Shown here: positions 28,276 to 39,329 of the stretch, piece after piece
Numbering within the stretch: the stretch's first letter is position 1
Layout: each line of letters begins with the position of its first letter
Assembly (NCBI GenBank): GCA_934591815.1
Contig: CAKTPV010000006.1
Location: 1 to 64,000, forward strand
Direction: 5' to 3'
Origin: an uncultured Oscillospiraceae bacterium
Lineage (GTDB): Bacteria; Bacillota; Clostridia; Oscillospirales; Oscillospiraceae
DNA length: 64,000 nucleotides
Translations under genes and position numbers: made by a program
The notes under the pieces: generated by a model
The model's input: only the letters and a program-made list of their open reading frames with translations
Told to the model about the DNA's origin: nothing
Databases searched by the model: none

Positions 28276-30786
28276 TTATTCCTTGGTCAGATGCCCCATG
28301 GCAGCCCGCAGCATCAGCTTTTTCGTACCCACGGTGTCGAAGGCTACCTCAATGAGCGCATCGTTGCCCATGACCCGGACGGACAGCACCATACCCTGTC
28401 CGAAGGCATCGTGGCGCACGCTCTCACCCGGCGCCAGCTGCATCAGCCCGCCGGAGGGCGCTGCCTTCCGGACGCCGCCTGTTGCTGTTTGCAGCGGCTT
28501 TGCGGTGGGGGCGGCAGATGCGTGGGACGTGGTGACCGGTGCGGCGCGGCGGCTCTGTCCGCTGCCGTATCCGCCGTAGCTGCCGTACTTCTCCCCGTAT
28601 CCGCCGTATTGGCCCGCGTATCCGTCGCCAAAGCCGTCGCCCCAGCCGATATCGCTCTCCACGCTGCGGGGCTGCGGCTTGCTGAGCCACTCCATGTTCT
28701 CCTCCGGTATCTCCTTCAAGAAGCGGGAGGGCATAGCGGGGGCTGTACGGCCGAACAGCATGCGCTGCCGTGCGTTTGTCAGCGTCAGCGTCTCCTTGGC
28801 GCGGGTCATGGCCACGTAGCAAAGACGCCGCTCCTCCTCCATCTCCTCCGCGTCGCCCATGGCGCGATTTCCGGGGAAAAGTCCATCCTCCATGCCCACC
28901 ACATAGACGTGGGGAAATTCCAGACCCTTGGCGGCGTGCATGGTCATCATGGTCACGCAGTTGTCGCTGTCGGACTGGCTGTCCAGATCGGTGTACAGCG
29001 CCACCTCATCCAGAAAGCCCGCCAGCGTCGGCTCACCCTCCGCATTTTCCAGATACCCCTGGATGCTGGATTTCAGCTCCTCCACGTTCTCCAGACGGCC
29101 GCGGCTCTCTACATCGTCCTTCTCCCGCAGGGCGGCGGTGTAGCCGCTCTTCTCGCAGACCAGATCGTAGAACGCCATGAGATCGGAGTCCGGCAGCTGC
29201 CGGCGCAGGGACTCGATCATATCTGTAAAGGCAAGGAGCTTGCCAGCCGCATTTTTCAATTCCGGATAGTCTGCCGCGTGGAGAAGCACCTCATAGAGGG
29301 AGCTTCCCTGCTCGGTGGCGAGGAGCTGCGCCTTGTCCACGGTGGTCTGCCCGATCTTGCGGGAGGGTACATTGATGATGCGCCGCAGACGCAGATCGTC
29401 GGTGGTGTTGCTGATGACGCACAGATACGCCAGCATATCCTTGACCTCAGCGCGGTCAAAGAACTTCATGCCGCCGTAGATCTTGTAGGGTACGCCGTTG
29501 CGCTTGAACGCATATTCCAGCGCGTTGGATTGTGCGTTCATCCGGTAGAGCACCGCGTTGTCCTTCCAGCTCTCGCCCCGGCGGTAGCCTGTCATCATCT
29601 GTCCCACCACATAATTGGCCTCATCGCTCTCGTTAAAAGCGGTTTTGACGGTGACCTTCTCCCCCGCCCCGTTCTCCGTCCACAGGGTCTTTCCCTTGCG
29701 CCCTTCATTGTGGCGGATGACGGCGTTGGCCGCGTCCAGAATGTTCTGCGTGGAGCGGTAATTCTGCTCCAGCCGGATGGTGCGGGCGCCCTTGTACTCC
29801 TTTTCAAAGCTGAGGATGTTGCTGATGTCCGCGCCGCGGAATCGGTAAATGCTCTGGTCGTCGTCGCCCACCACGCAGATATTATGCCGCTCGTTGGTCA
29901 GAAGGGTGGCCAGCAGGTATTGCAGGTGGTTGGTGTCCTGATACTCGTCGATGAGGATATAACGGAATTTGTTCTGGTAGTACGCCCGCACATCCGGACA
30001 GTCCTGCAGCAGCCGGACGGTGTGCAGAATGATGTCATCGAAGTCCAGCGCATTGGCGTCCCGCAGCTTTCTGTTGTAAAGCGCATAGACTTTACCGATC
30101 CTGATGCGCCGCCAATCGTTGATGGCCTGCCACTGCTGGATAAACGCCTCCGGCGACTGCATATCGTCCTTTGCGCGGGAAATAACGCTCAGGATCTCTC
30201 TGGGCGGAAACGCCTTCTCGTCCAGCGACAGTTCCTTGAGGATATCCTTGATGACCCGCTTGCTGTCGTCCGTATCGTAGATGGTGAAGCTGCGGTCAAA
30301 GCCGAGGCGGTCAATATCCCGGCGCAGAATACGCACACAGGCGGAGTGGAACGTGGATGCCCACACATCCTGCGCCACATTCTCCCCCAGCATACGGCCC
30401 AGCCGTTCCTTCAGCTCGTTGGCGGCCTTGTTGGTAAAGGTAATGGCCAGCACCTCCCACGGGCGGGCGGGCTCCACGGCGCAGAGATACTGCATCAGCG
30501 GACGCTGCTCCTCGTCGGGCGCTTTGGCGTATTCCTCCAGAAACGCCGCCACATCCTCTGTCACGGGGATGGGGATATCCGTACTGTCACTGCCCCGCCC
30601 ATAGCGCAGCAGATTGGCCACACGGTTGATAAGCACCGTGGTCTTGCCGGACCCGGCGCCTGCCAGCAGCAGCAGCGGCCCCTCTGTAGTCAGCACGCCC
30701 TCCCGCTGGCGTGGGTTCAGCTTTTGAAAGTCGGCGGCAATGGCAGCACGCCGCGCCTCGATAAATCGTCTCTCCAGTTCCGTCAT
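28276..30786 (-). CDS. pcrA: UvrD/PcrA-type DNA helicase
   Basis: 836 residues, superfamily 1A. Q-motif LNPRQREGVLTTEGP, Walker A GAGSGKTTVL (about 42-51), DEYQDTN, GDDDQSIYRFRGAD, and the C-terminal MTMHAAKGLEFPHVYVVG and AMTRAKE motifs. A Gly/Tyr-rich linker (about 715-745) and the C-terminal PcrA tail (APGESVRHDAFGQGMV) follow. It unwinds DNA in repair and clears Rep or RNA polymerase from DNA; PcrA is also the helicase used by many rolling-circle plasmids. Confidence 0.95.
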   Translation of the reverse strand: MTELERRFIEARRAAIAADFQKLNPRQREGVLTTEGPLLLLAGAGSGKTTVLINRVANLLRYGRGSDSTDIPIPVTEDVAAFLEEYAKAPDEEQRPLMQYLCAVEPARPWEVLAITFTNKAANELKERLGRMLGENVAQDVWASTFHSACVRILRRDIDRLGFDRSFTIYDTDDSKRVIKDILKELSLDEKAFPPREILSVISRAKDDMQSPEAFIQQWQAINDWRRIRIGKVYALYNRKLRDANALDFDDIILHTVRLLQDCPDVRAYYQNKFRYILIDEYQDTNHLQYLLATLLTNERHNICVVGDDDQSIYRFRGADISNILSFEKEYKGARTIRLEQNYRSTQNILDAANAVIRHNEGRKGKTLWTENGAGEKVTVKTAFNESDEANYVVGQMMTGYRRGESWKDNAVLYRMNAQSNALEYAFKRNGVPYKIYGGMKFFDRAEVKDMLAYLCVISNTTDDLRLRRIINVPSRKIGQTTVDKAQLLATEQGSSLYEVLLHAADYPELKNAAGKLLAFTDMIESLRRQLPDSDLMAFYDLVCEKSGYTAALREKDDVESRGRLENVEELKSSIQGYLENAEGEPTLAGFLDEVALYTDLDSQSDSDNCVTMMTMHAAKGLEFPHVYVVGMEDGLFPGNRAMGDAEEMEEERRLCYVAMTRAKETLTLTNARQRMLFGRTAPAMPSRFLKEIPEENMEWLSKPQPRSVESDIGWGDGFGDGYAGQYGGYGEKYGSYGGYGSGQSRRAAPVTTSHASAAPTAKPLQTATGGVRKAAPSGGLMQLAPGESVRHDAFGQGMVLSVRVMGNDALIEVAFDTVGTKKLMLRAAMGHLTKE

Positions 30787-30819
30787 GCAGAAGCCTCGCT
30801 TTTCTCTTTCTTGCCCTCT

Positions 30820-30848
30820 ATTTTAATACAGCTTTAGCCCGCGGTCAA
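30820..30848 (-). promoter_or_regulatory. pcrA promoter
   Basis: Minus-strand TTGACC (30843-30848), 17 nt, TAAAAT (30820-30825). Confidence 0.65.
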
Positions 30849-30888
30849 CCGTTACCGAAAAATAAGTAGAATTTTTGTTCGATTTATG

Positions 30889-30937
30889 TTGACAAGAACG
30901 CCTGTTCGATTTATAATACAAATAGAACATAAGTTTG
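30889..30937 (+). promoter_or_regulatory. SOS (LexA) promoter with two operator boxes
   Basis: TTGACA (30889-30894), 17-nt spacer, TATAAT (30912-30917). The spacer contains AGAACGCCTGTTCG (30895-30908), matching the Firmicutes LexA box (GAAC-N4-GTTC). A second box, AGAACATAAGTTTG (30924-30937), one mismatch in the core, lies at the transcription start. LexA binding here would block initiation until DNA damage. Confidence 0.8.
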
Positions 30938-30954
30938 ATATGGAGGTAACTCTT

Positions 30955-31074
30955 ATGACGACGATCGGATTGCTCATCACTCTGCTGGGCGCAGGTTCCA
31001 TTGCTGCCAACGTGATGCGTCTCATCGACTGCATCGACCATCCGGCCCCCCGCCGCAGACACCGCACGGCGTAA
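30955..31074 (+). CDS. SOS-controlled small membrane peptide (39 aa)
   Basis: 39 residues starting MTTIGLLITLLGAGSIAANV: one N-terminal hydrophobic helix, then a basic tail (PRRRHRTA). GGAGG lies 8 nt before the ATG. It is the first gene behind the LexA boxes and ends 4 nt before the radical SAM gene. SOS operons of Firmicutes often begin with a small membrane protein that slows division (YneA, SosA); an analogous role is inferred from position and topology only. Confidence 0.7.
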   Translation: MTTIGLLITLLGAGSIAANVMRLIDCIDHPAPRRRHRTA

Positions 31075-31078
31075 TGAC

Positions 31079-32347
31079 ATGGATGTTCTGGAGAAGCTGT
31101 CGATCCTGACGGACGCCGCCAAGTACGATGCGGCCTGCACCTCCAGCGGTGTGCAGCGCGGGTCCAGCCCCGGCATGATCGGCAACACCACCTCCTCCAT
31201 CGCCGGATGCTGCCACAGCTTTTCGGCGGACGGCCGCTGCATCACGCTGCTGAAGGTGCTGATGACCAATGTCTGCACCTTCGACTGCAAATATTGTATC
31301 AATCGGCGCAGCAACGACACGCGGCGGGCGGCGTTCACGCCGCGGGAGCTGGCAGAGCTGACCATCGGCTTTTACCGGCGGAATTACATCGAAGGGTTGT
31401 TTCTCTCCAGCGGTGTACTGCGCAGCCCGGACTATACTACCGAGCAGATGATACGGGCGCTTCGCATCCTGCGGGAGGAGTACCGGTTCAACGGCTACAT
31501 CCACGCCAAGGCCATTCCCGGCACGTCCCCGGAGCTGGTGGAACAGTTGGGCCTGCTGGCGGACCGTCTCAGCGTCAACATCGAGCTGCCGTCGCAAACC
31601 GGCCTGCAGACGCTGGCGCCGGATAAGACGAAGGACGCGATCCTGCGGCCCATGGGACAGATACGGGACGGCGTGCGCCAAAGTAAGGCGGAGCTTGCCA
31701 AGTACAGGCACGCACCGGTGTTTGCCCCGGCCGGGCAAAGCACGCAGCTCATCGTGGGCGCCACCGGCGACGATGACCGGCACATCCTCCGATTGACGGA
31801 GTCGCTGTACGAGAAGTACCGGCTCAAGCGGGTGTTTTACTCGGCATATGTGCCGGTGGTGGAGAACCGCCTCCTCCCTGCTCTCGACACAAAGCCGCCG
31901 CTGCTGCGGGAGCATCGGCTGTATCAGGCGGACTGGCTGCTGCGCTTCTACGGCTTCCGCGCCGCGGAGCTGCTGGACGATGCGCACCCTAACTTCGACT
32001 GTCGGCTCGATCCGAAATCCAGTTGGGCAGTGGCACATCTGGAGCAGTTCCCGGTGGAGATCATGCGGGCGGATCTGGAGACGCTGCTGCGGGTGCCGGG
32101 CATCGGCCCGGTCAGTGCGCGGCGCATCCTGTCAGCCCGGCGGCAGAGCCATCTCCGCTTCGAGGATCTGAAAAGGCTGGGCGTCGTTGTGAAGCGGGCA
32201 CAGTTTTTTATCACCTGCGGCGGCAGAATGCGGCAGGGACTGCACTTCTCACCGGACACGCTGCCGGTACAGCTGGCGCAGATGGAACGGGGCTTTCTTC
32301 CAGAGAACTGCACAGAACAGCTGTCACTATTTGACGATGCGGGGTGA
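31079..32347 (+). CDS. Putative DNA modification/repair radical SAM protein
   Basis: 422 residues. The radical SAM cluster motif CTFDCKYC (Cys-x3-Cys-x2-Cys, about 62-69) and a C-terminal helix-hairpin-helix (LLRVPGIGPVSARRIL, about 340-355) for DNA binding. This matches the family annotated as putative DNA modification/repair radical SAM protein (TIGR03916), usually paired with the next gene's family. The LexA-controlled promoter supports a DNA-damage role; the reaction is unknown. Its stop overlaps the next start (GTGA). Confidence 0.88.
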   Translation: MDVLEKLSILTDAAKYDAACTSSGVQRGSSPGMIGNTTSSIAGCCHSFSADGRCITLLKVLMTNVCTFDCKYCINRRSNDTRRAAFTPRELAELTIGFYRRNYIEGLFLSSGVLRSPDYTTEQMIRALRILREEYRFNGYIHAKAIPGTSPELVEQLGLLADRLSVNIELPSQTGLQTLAPDKTKDAILRPMGQIRDGVRQSKAELAKYRHAPVFAPAGQSTQLIVGATGDDDRHILRLTESLYEKYRLKRVFYSAYVPVVENRLLPALDTKPPLLREHRLYQADWLLRFYGFRAAELLDDAHPNFDCRLDPKSSWAVAHLEQFPVEIMRADLETLLRVPGIGPVSARRILSARRQSHLRFEDLKRLGVVVKRAQFFITCGGRMRQGLHFSPDTLPVQLAQMERGFLPENCTEQLSLFDDAG

Positions 32348-33138
32348 ACGACTTGGATGTGATCTATCAATACGACGGGACGTTCGCGGGGTTTTTGTGC
32401 TGTGTTTACGATAGCTATGTCTATAAGGAATCCCCCGTCGGCTTTTCTTCCGACGAGGGATTCTTGTCTCTGTACGAGGTGCGCACTGTACCCACCAGCG
32501 CCGCACACAGCAAGCGGGTGTATCAGGGGATCTTTTCCCGGTCGGCGCAGGCGGCGAAGGTGCTGCGGAGAGCTTTCCTGACCTGCATGGAGGACAAGGA
32601 GCTGCATCTCTACGCATTCGCCTGCAAGGTGCTGCGGGAGGGCAGCGGCTTCATGGGGGATCTGTCCGATCCGGTGTACTATCCGCTGCACAAGTCTCTC
32701 CGGCACATGAGCGGCGAGCTGGAAAAGCTCCGGGGTTTTGTGCGTTTTTCGGACTATCACGGTGTGCTTGGCGCGGTGATTGAGCCGAAAAACCGCGTTC
32801 TGCCGCTGCTGCGCTACCATTTCTGTGAACGCTATGCAAACGAGACATTTTTCATTTTTGACAAAACCAACCGCGAGGTTCTGTTCCACGCGCAGGGGCG
32901 CGCCCGCATCGTGCCGATGGAACATTTGGAGCTGGCGGCGCCGGATGAGGCGGAGCTCCAGTACAGACAGCTCTGGAAAACCTTCTTCGAAACGGTAGCC
33001 ATCAAGGAACGGCGAAACCCGCGCTGCCAGAACACGTTTCTCCCCAAGCGCTATCGCGGCGTCATGACGGAGTTTTTGCCGCTGGACGACGGCGGCGCCA
33101 TGCCCTCCCGACCGGAGCAGCCACGGCTGCGGCCCTGA
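32344..33138 (+). CDS. Probable DNA metabolism protein paired with the radical SAM protein
   Basis: 264 residues from a GTG that overlaps the radical SAM stop codon. The start NDLDVIYQYDGTFAGFLCCVYDSY and the internal DKTNREVLFHAQGRARI fit the TIGR03915 family, the standard partner of the preceding radical SAM family. In many genomes the pair sits next to or is fused with a uracil-DNA-glycosylase-like domain, absent here. The tail (LDDGGAMPSRPEQPRLRP) is disordered. Cytoplasmic; activity unknown. Confidence 0.85.
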   Translation: MNDLDVIYQYDGTFAGFLCCVYDSYVYKESPVGFSSDEGFLSLYEVRTVPTSAAHSKRVYQGIFSRSAQAAKVLRRAFLTCMEDKELHLYAFACKVLREGSGFMGDLSDPVYYPLHKSLRHMSGELEKLRGFVRFSDYHGVLGAVIEPKNRVLPLLRYHFCERYANETFFIFDKTNREVLFHAQGRARIVPMEHLELAAPDEAELQYRQLWKTFFETVAIKERRNPRCQNTFLPKRYRGVMTEFLPLDDGGAMPSRPEQPRLRP

Positions 33139-33152
33139 ACGTGTCCTGCCGA

Positions 33153-33863
33153 TCAATCGCTCAGCAGCTCCCGCAGCTTCTGCAAGCTGCGGCGCTCCAT
33201 GCGGGATACCTGCACCTGTGAAACGTGGAGCAGCCGGGCAGTCTGCTCCTGCGTCAAGCCCTTGAAAAACCGGAGAAGGATGGTCTTTTTCTCCTGCTCC
33301 GGCAGGTGGTCGATGGCCTCCCGCAGGGCGAGCCGCTCCACCATGCCCGCCTCCGGCTCCTCCGTACCCAGCAGGGATTCCAGCGTCAGTCCCTCCGCCG
33401 TCTCCTGCTGTAAGGATTCCGGCGCCACAACCGCCAGTTCGATGTGGGCGATCTCCTCCACGGTGAGGCCGGTCTCCTCCGCCAATTCGGAGAGCCGCGG
33501 CGCGCAGCCCAGACGGTTTTGCAGGCGCTCCTTGGCCGCCCAGAGCATCTGCCCCTTCTCCCGTAGGGTGCGTCCAACTTTTATTGGGCCGTCATCCCGC
33601 AGAAAGCGGCGTATCTCCCCTGCGATCTTGGGTACGGCGTAGGTGGAAAACTGCGTTCCATATGTGAGGTCAAACCCCTTTACAGCCTTGATAAATCCAA
33701 TACATCCCAGCTGATACAGGTCATCCGTCTCCACACCGCAGCCGCGATAGCGCTTGACGATCGACCAGATCAGGCCGGTATTTTCCAGGAGCATCTGCTG
33801 GCAGGCGTCATCGTCCCCCTGCTGCGCCCGCTCCAACAGTGCCATGCGATCCTCCGCCGTCAT
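33153..33863 (-). CDS. sigF: RNA polymerase sporulation sigma factor SigF
   Basis: 236 residues of the SigF/SigG type. Region 2 (TDDLYQLGCIGFIKAVKGFDLTYGTQFSTYAVPKI) and a region 4 HTH (GLTQEQTARLLHVSQVQVSRMERRSLQKL) are clear. It runs the first forespore gene programme. It follows spoIIAB with a 4-nt overlap, giving the canonical spoIIAA-AB-sigF operon. Confidence 0.95.
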   Translation of the reverse strand: MTAEDRMALLERAQQGDDDACQQMLLENTGLIWSIVKRYRGCGVETDDLYQLGCIGFIKAVKGFDLTYGTQFSTYAVPKIAGEIRRFLRDDGPIKVGRTLREKGQMLWAAKERLQNRLGCAPRLSELAEETGLTVEEIAHIELAVVAPESLQQETAEGLTLESLLGTEEPEAGMVERLALREAIDHLPEQEKKTILLRFFKGLTQEQTARLLHVSQVQVSRMERRSLQKLRELLSD

Positions 33864-34303
33864 CGCGACACCAGACGCGGCGCGATGCGCTTTCGCATCT
33901 GGACAGTGGTACCCTTGCCTGCTATCGAACGAACGATGAGCTTGTCCATGAAGCTCTCCATGATGGTGAAGCCCATCCCGCTCCGCTCGCTGCCACCGGT
34001 GGTAAACAGCGGGCGGCGTGCCTCCTCTACATCGGCGATACCGCGGCCCCAGTCGCGAACGGTGATCTCCAGCACATTTCCCTTGAGCAGCTTCATCTTC
34101 ATGACGATCTTTCCCAACGTATCCGGATAGGCGTGGACGATGGCGTTTGTCACCGCTTCGCTGACGGCGGTCTTGATGTCGCCCATCTCGTCCAACGTCG
34201 GGTCAAGCTGCAGCGCAAAGCCCGCCGCGGCGGAGCGTGCAAAGCTCTCGTTGCTGCTGCGGCTGAGAAATTCGATGGTCACATAGTTTTCGGCGCGTGT
34301 CAT
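33860..34303 (-). CDS. spoIIAB: Anti-sigma F factor SpoIIAB
   Basis: 147 residues. GHKL kinase fold: N-box ETAVSEAVTNAIVHAY-like (VSEAVTNAIVHAY), G1 DWGRGIADVEEAR and G2 GGSERSGMGFTIME. It holds SigF inactive and phosphorylates SpoIIAA. The start has AGGAGG upstream. Confidence 0.95.
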   Translation of the reverse strand: MTRAENYVTIEFLSRSSNESFARSAAAGFALQLDPTLDEMGDIKTAVSEAVTNAIVHAYPDTLGKIVMKMKLLKGNVLEITVRDWGRGIADVEEARRPLFTTGGSERSGMGFTIMESFMDKLIVRSIAGKGTTVQMRKRIAPRLVSR

Positions 34304-34324
34304 ATGTACTCTCCTCCTATCTTT

Positions 34325-34630
34325 TCAGGCGATGGTCATCATTCGCCCAATACCCGCCGCCTCGAACACCTTCCGGGGCTGCGGCGCTACATGGCGCAGC
34401 GTCACGCTGCCCCCCAGCTCCCGCATACGCTGCCAGCCCCGCAGCGCCACGGCGATGCCGGAGCTGTCCATAAACGTGACGTCCGTGAAATTCAGGATCA
34501 GCACCATCGGCAGCGTCTTCTGTATGTCCTGCTCCAAGCGGAGCAGCAGTCCCTGTGCGCCGTGATGATCCAGCTCCCCCTTCAGAAAGAACTCCAAACA
34601 GTTCCCCTCATGTCTGGTCAACACTTCCAT
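34325..34630 (-). CDS. spoIIAA: Anti-anti-sigma factor SpoIIAA
   Basis: 101 residues, STAS domain, with the phosphorylated Ser in FMDSSGIAVALRG. It releases SigF by binding SpoIIAB. I start at the ATG at 34630, 8 nt after AAGGAG; a TTG two codons upstream is closer to that site and less likely. A strong terminator hairpin lies only about 20 nt upstream. Confidence 0.94.
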   Translation of the reverse strand: MEVLTRHEGNCLEFFLKGELDHHGAQGLLLRLEQDIQKTLPMVLILNFTDVTFMDSSGIAVALRGWQRMRELGGSVTLRHVAPQPRKVFEAAGIGRMMTIA

Positions 34631-34648
34631 ATCCAATGCTCCTTCGTA

Positions 34649-34686
34649 AAAAAATAATCACCGCAGATCATTGATCTACGGTGATT
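34649..34686 (-). terminator. valS terminator, directly upstream of spoIIAA
   Basis: ATAATCACCG-TAGATC-AATGATCTGCGGTGATTAT: 10-bp outer stem with inner pairs, followed on the minus strand by seven T. It ends only about 20 nt before spoIIAA, so any spoIIA promoter must overlap or precede it. Confidence 0.85.
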
Positions 34687-34740
34687 ATAGTGTATTTATG
34701 CAGTTTTTACTGTCGAATCACGCCTGTCAGGTCAGGAAAT

Positions 34741-37371
<2,631 letters not shown>

Positions 37372-37399
37372 ATGCTTTCTCCTTTTTGAGTATTTGGCA

Positions 37400-37665
37400 A
37401 AACAAAAAGTCCGCTCCGTTTTGCCATAGCAAAACAGGGCGAACATATACGTCCGTGGTACCACCTGTATTCGGGAAAGCTCCCGCACTCATGGGTGCAG
37501 CTACACCCCGTCCCGATAACGGTGGACATCCGTCGCGGCCTACTGCTCGTTCAGCCCGAAGCTCCGAGACGACTTGGGCGGGGCGTCACGGGCGCTTACA
37601 CCTGCCGCGCCCTCTCTTGGCATCCGCTGACCGCTTACTGCTTCTCATCATCGCTGTTTTCGTAT
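37400..37665 (-). promoter_or_regulatory. T-box riboswitch leader of valS
   Basis: On the minus strand the T-box core AGGTGGTACCACGG (37453-37466) is followed by a terminator hairpin (37404-37445) with TTTTT. Upstream pairing regions (37480-37660) would form stem I, with a GTC triplet suited as Val specifier. Uncharged tRNA-Val would favour the antiterminator. This fills most of the 397-bp gap between valS and the CoA-transferase gene. Confidence 0.88.
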
Positions 37666-37671
37666 GGTGGG

Positions 37672-37700
37672 AGTATACTATATCCGCGAAAAAATGTCAA
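37672..37700 (-). promoter_or_regulatory. valS promoter
   Basis: TTGACA (37695-37700), 17 nt, TATACT (37672-37677), just before the T-box leader. Confidence 0.8.
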
Positions 37701-37768
37701 GACCGTTCTCTTTATCGGAAAACGGGGAGCGGATGACCGCTCCCCGTTCGTATTTGCTCTGCGTTGTA

Positions 37769-39118
37769 TCACCGCTTGTTGGAGCGGATCCAGATACCCT
37801 GCTTCTCCGCGTTGGCGATCAGCTCATCGCGGAACATGGGGTGGGCGATGCTGACCAGCTTCTCCGCACGCTCCCACGTGGAGCAGCCCACCAGATTGAC
37901 GCCGCCGTACTCGGTGACGATGTAGTACGCCAAGCTGCGGGGGTCGGTGACGATATCGCCGGGGGACAGCAGAGGGTTGATGCGGGACTTGACATTGCCC
38001 TGCTTATCCGTGAAGGACGAGGTCAGGCAGATAAACGCCTTGCCGCCGTTGGACAGCGCCGCGCCCTCCAGAAAGTCCAGTTGGCCGCCAGTGCCGCTGA
38101 TCTGGCGGATACCGGAGCTTTCGGCGCAGATCTGACCATACAGATCCACGGAAATGCAGTTGTTGATGGACACAAAGTTGTCCTGCTTGCCCACGTTGGC
38201 GGGGTCGTTGCAGTAGCTGATGGGGTATGTGACCACGCCGGGGTTTTCCCGGATCCAGTCGTACAGGTCAGGAGAGCCAATGGCGAGACCGAAGATGCTC
38301 TTGTAGCGATCCAGCCGCTTGTGGGTATTGGTGATCTTGCCGGCCTTGTACATATCCAGATAGCTGTCACACAGCATCTCCGTATGGATGCCCAGACCCT
38401 TCAGGTCGCTCTTGGCGATCATCTGCCCCACGGCGTTGGGCAGCGAGCCGATACCCAGCTGGAGCGTGGAGCCGTCCACCATGTTCTGCACCACATACTC
38501 GGCGATCTTCATCTCCGCCTCGGAGGCGGGAGGCGACTTGACACTGGGCAGTGCGCCGTGGGGCCCCTCCACAATCATATCCACGTCGCTGATGTGGATG
38601 CACTCGTCCAGACCGCCGTAGACCCAGGGCAGGTTCTCATTGACCTCCAGGATCACGATGTCCGCCTTGTCCAGCGTGGCGCGGGCGGAGGCGGTGGAGG
38701 CGGCGAAGTTGAAGTAGCCGTGCTCATTCATGGGGGTGACGCACATCATGGCCACGTTCACCGTCAGGAACTGGGTGTAGTACCAGCCCAGATTGCGGAA
38801 CACCATGGGGTTGAAGTTGCACAATCCCTTGTCGCAGAGCTTGCGTTCGTAGCCGGACATATGCCAGCTGTTGTAGACAAAGTGCTGGCGGGTGGGGTCG
38901 CACTCCACCATCTGAATAGGTTCAAAGATCAGATAACCGCGGATCTTCACGTCCCGCAGCTCCTCCTTACGGCGGGCCACGGCGGCGTCCATCAACGAGG
39001 GAAAGCCCGCGCCCATGCCAATGTCGATCCAGTCACCGCTCTTAACGACCTTGGCGGCTTCATCCGGTGTACAGAGCTTGCGTCTGTATTCTGATGTGTA
39101 GTCAAACGGTACTGCCAT
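37769..39118 (-). CDS. Acyl-CoA:acetate CoA-transferase (butyrate-type)
   Basis: 449 residues of the acetyl-CoA hydrolase/transferase family, with GIGSLPNAVGQ, HTEMLCDSYLDM and SGTGGQLDFLEGAALS, the blocks shared by butyryl-CoA:acetate and 4-hydroxybutyrate CoA-transferases. Likely the final butyrate-forming step, swapping CoA from butyryl-CoA to acetate. The exact acyl group cannot be proved here. It is monocistronic, with valS in its own unit downstream. Confidence 0.85.
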   Translation of the reverse strand: MAVPFDYTSEYRRKLCTPDEAAKVVKSGDWIDIGMGAGFPSLMDAAVARRKEELRDVKIRGYLIFEPIQMVECDPTRQHFVYNSWHMSGYERKLCDKGLCNFNPMVFRNLGWYYTQFLTVNVAMMCVTPMNEHGYFNFAASTASARATLDKADIVILEVNENLPWVYGGLDECIHISDVDMIVEGPHGALPSVKSPPASEAEMKIAEYVVQNMVDGSTLQLGIGSLPNAVGQMIAKSDLKGLGIHTEMLCDSYLDMYKAGKITNTHKRLDRYKSIFGLAIGSPDLYDWIRENPGVVTYPISYCNDPANVGKQDNFVSINNCISVDLYGQICAESSGIRQISGTGGQLDFLEGAALSNGGKAFICLTSSFTDKQGNVKSRINPLLSPGDIVTDPRSLAYYIVTEYGGVNLVGCSTWERAEKLVSIAHPMFRDELIANAEKQGIWIRSNKR

Positions 39119-39247
39119 AGTGTTCTCCCTTTCCCCTCATGAAATCGGATTTACTTTGTTAATTTTATCACTCTCCCCGCTGTATGTCAACAAATTAACG
39201 GATATTTATCACCGCAATAAAAAATAATCTGCGCCGAAACACAAGAA

Positions 39248-39292
39248 AAAGAAGATAGAGCCACCCCAAAGGCGGCTCTATCTTCTTTTGTC
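39248..39292 (-). terminator. nifJ terminator
   Basis: AGATAGAGCC-GCC...GGC-GGCTCTATCT hairpin with T-rich flanks on both sides, between nifJ and the CoA-transferase gene. Confidence 0.8.
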
Positions 39293-39329
39293 ACAAATTC
39301 GCGAAGAAGTTTACCGTAGAGAAACTTTA

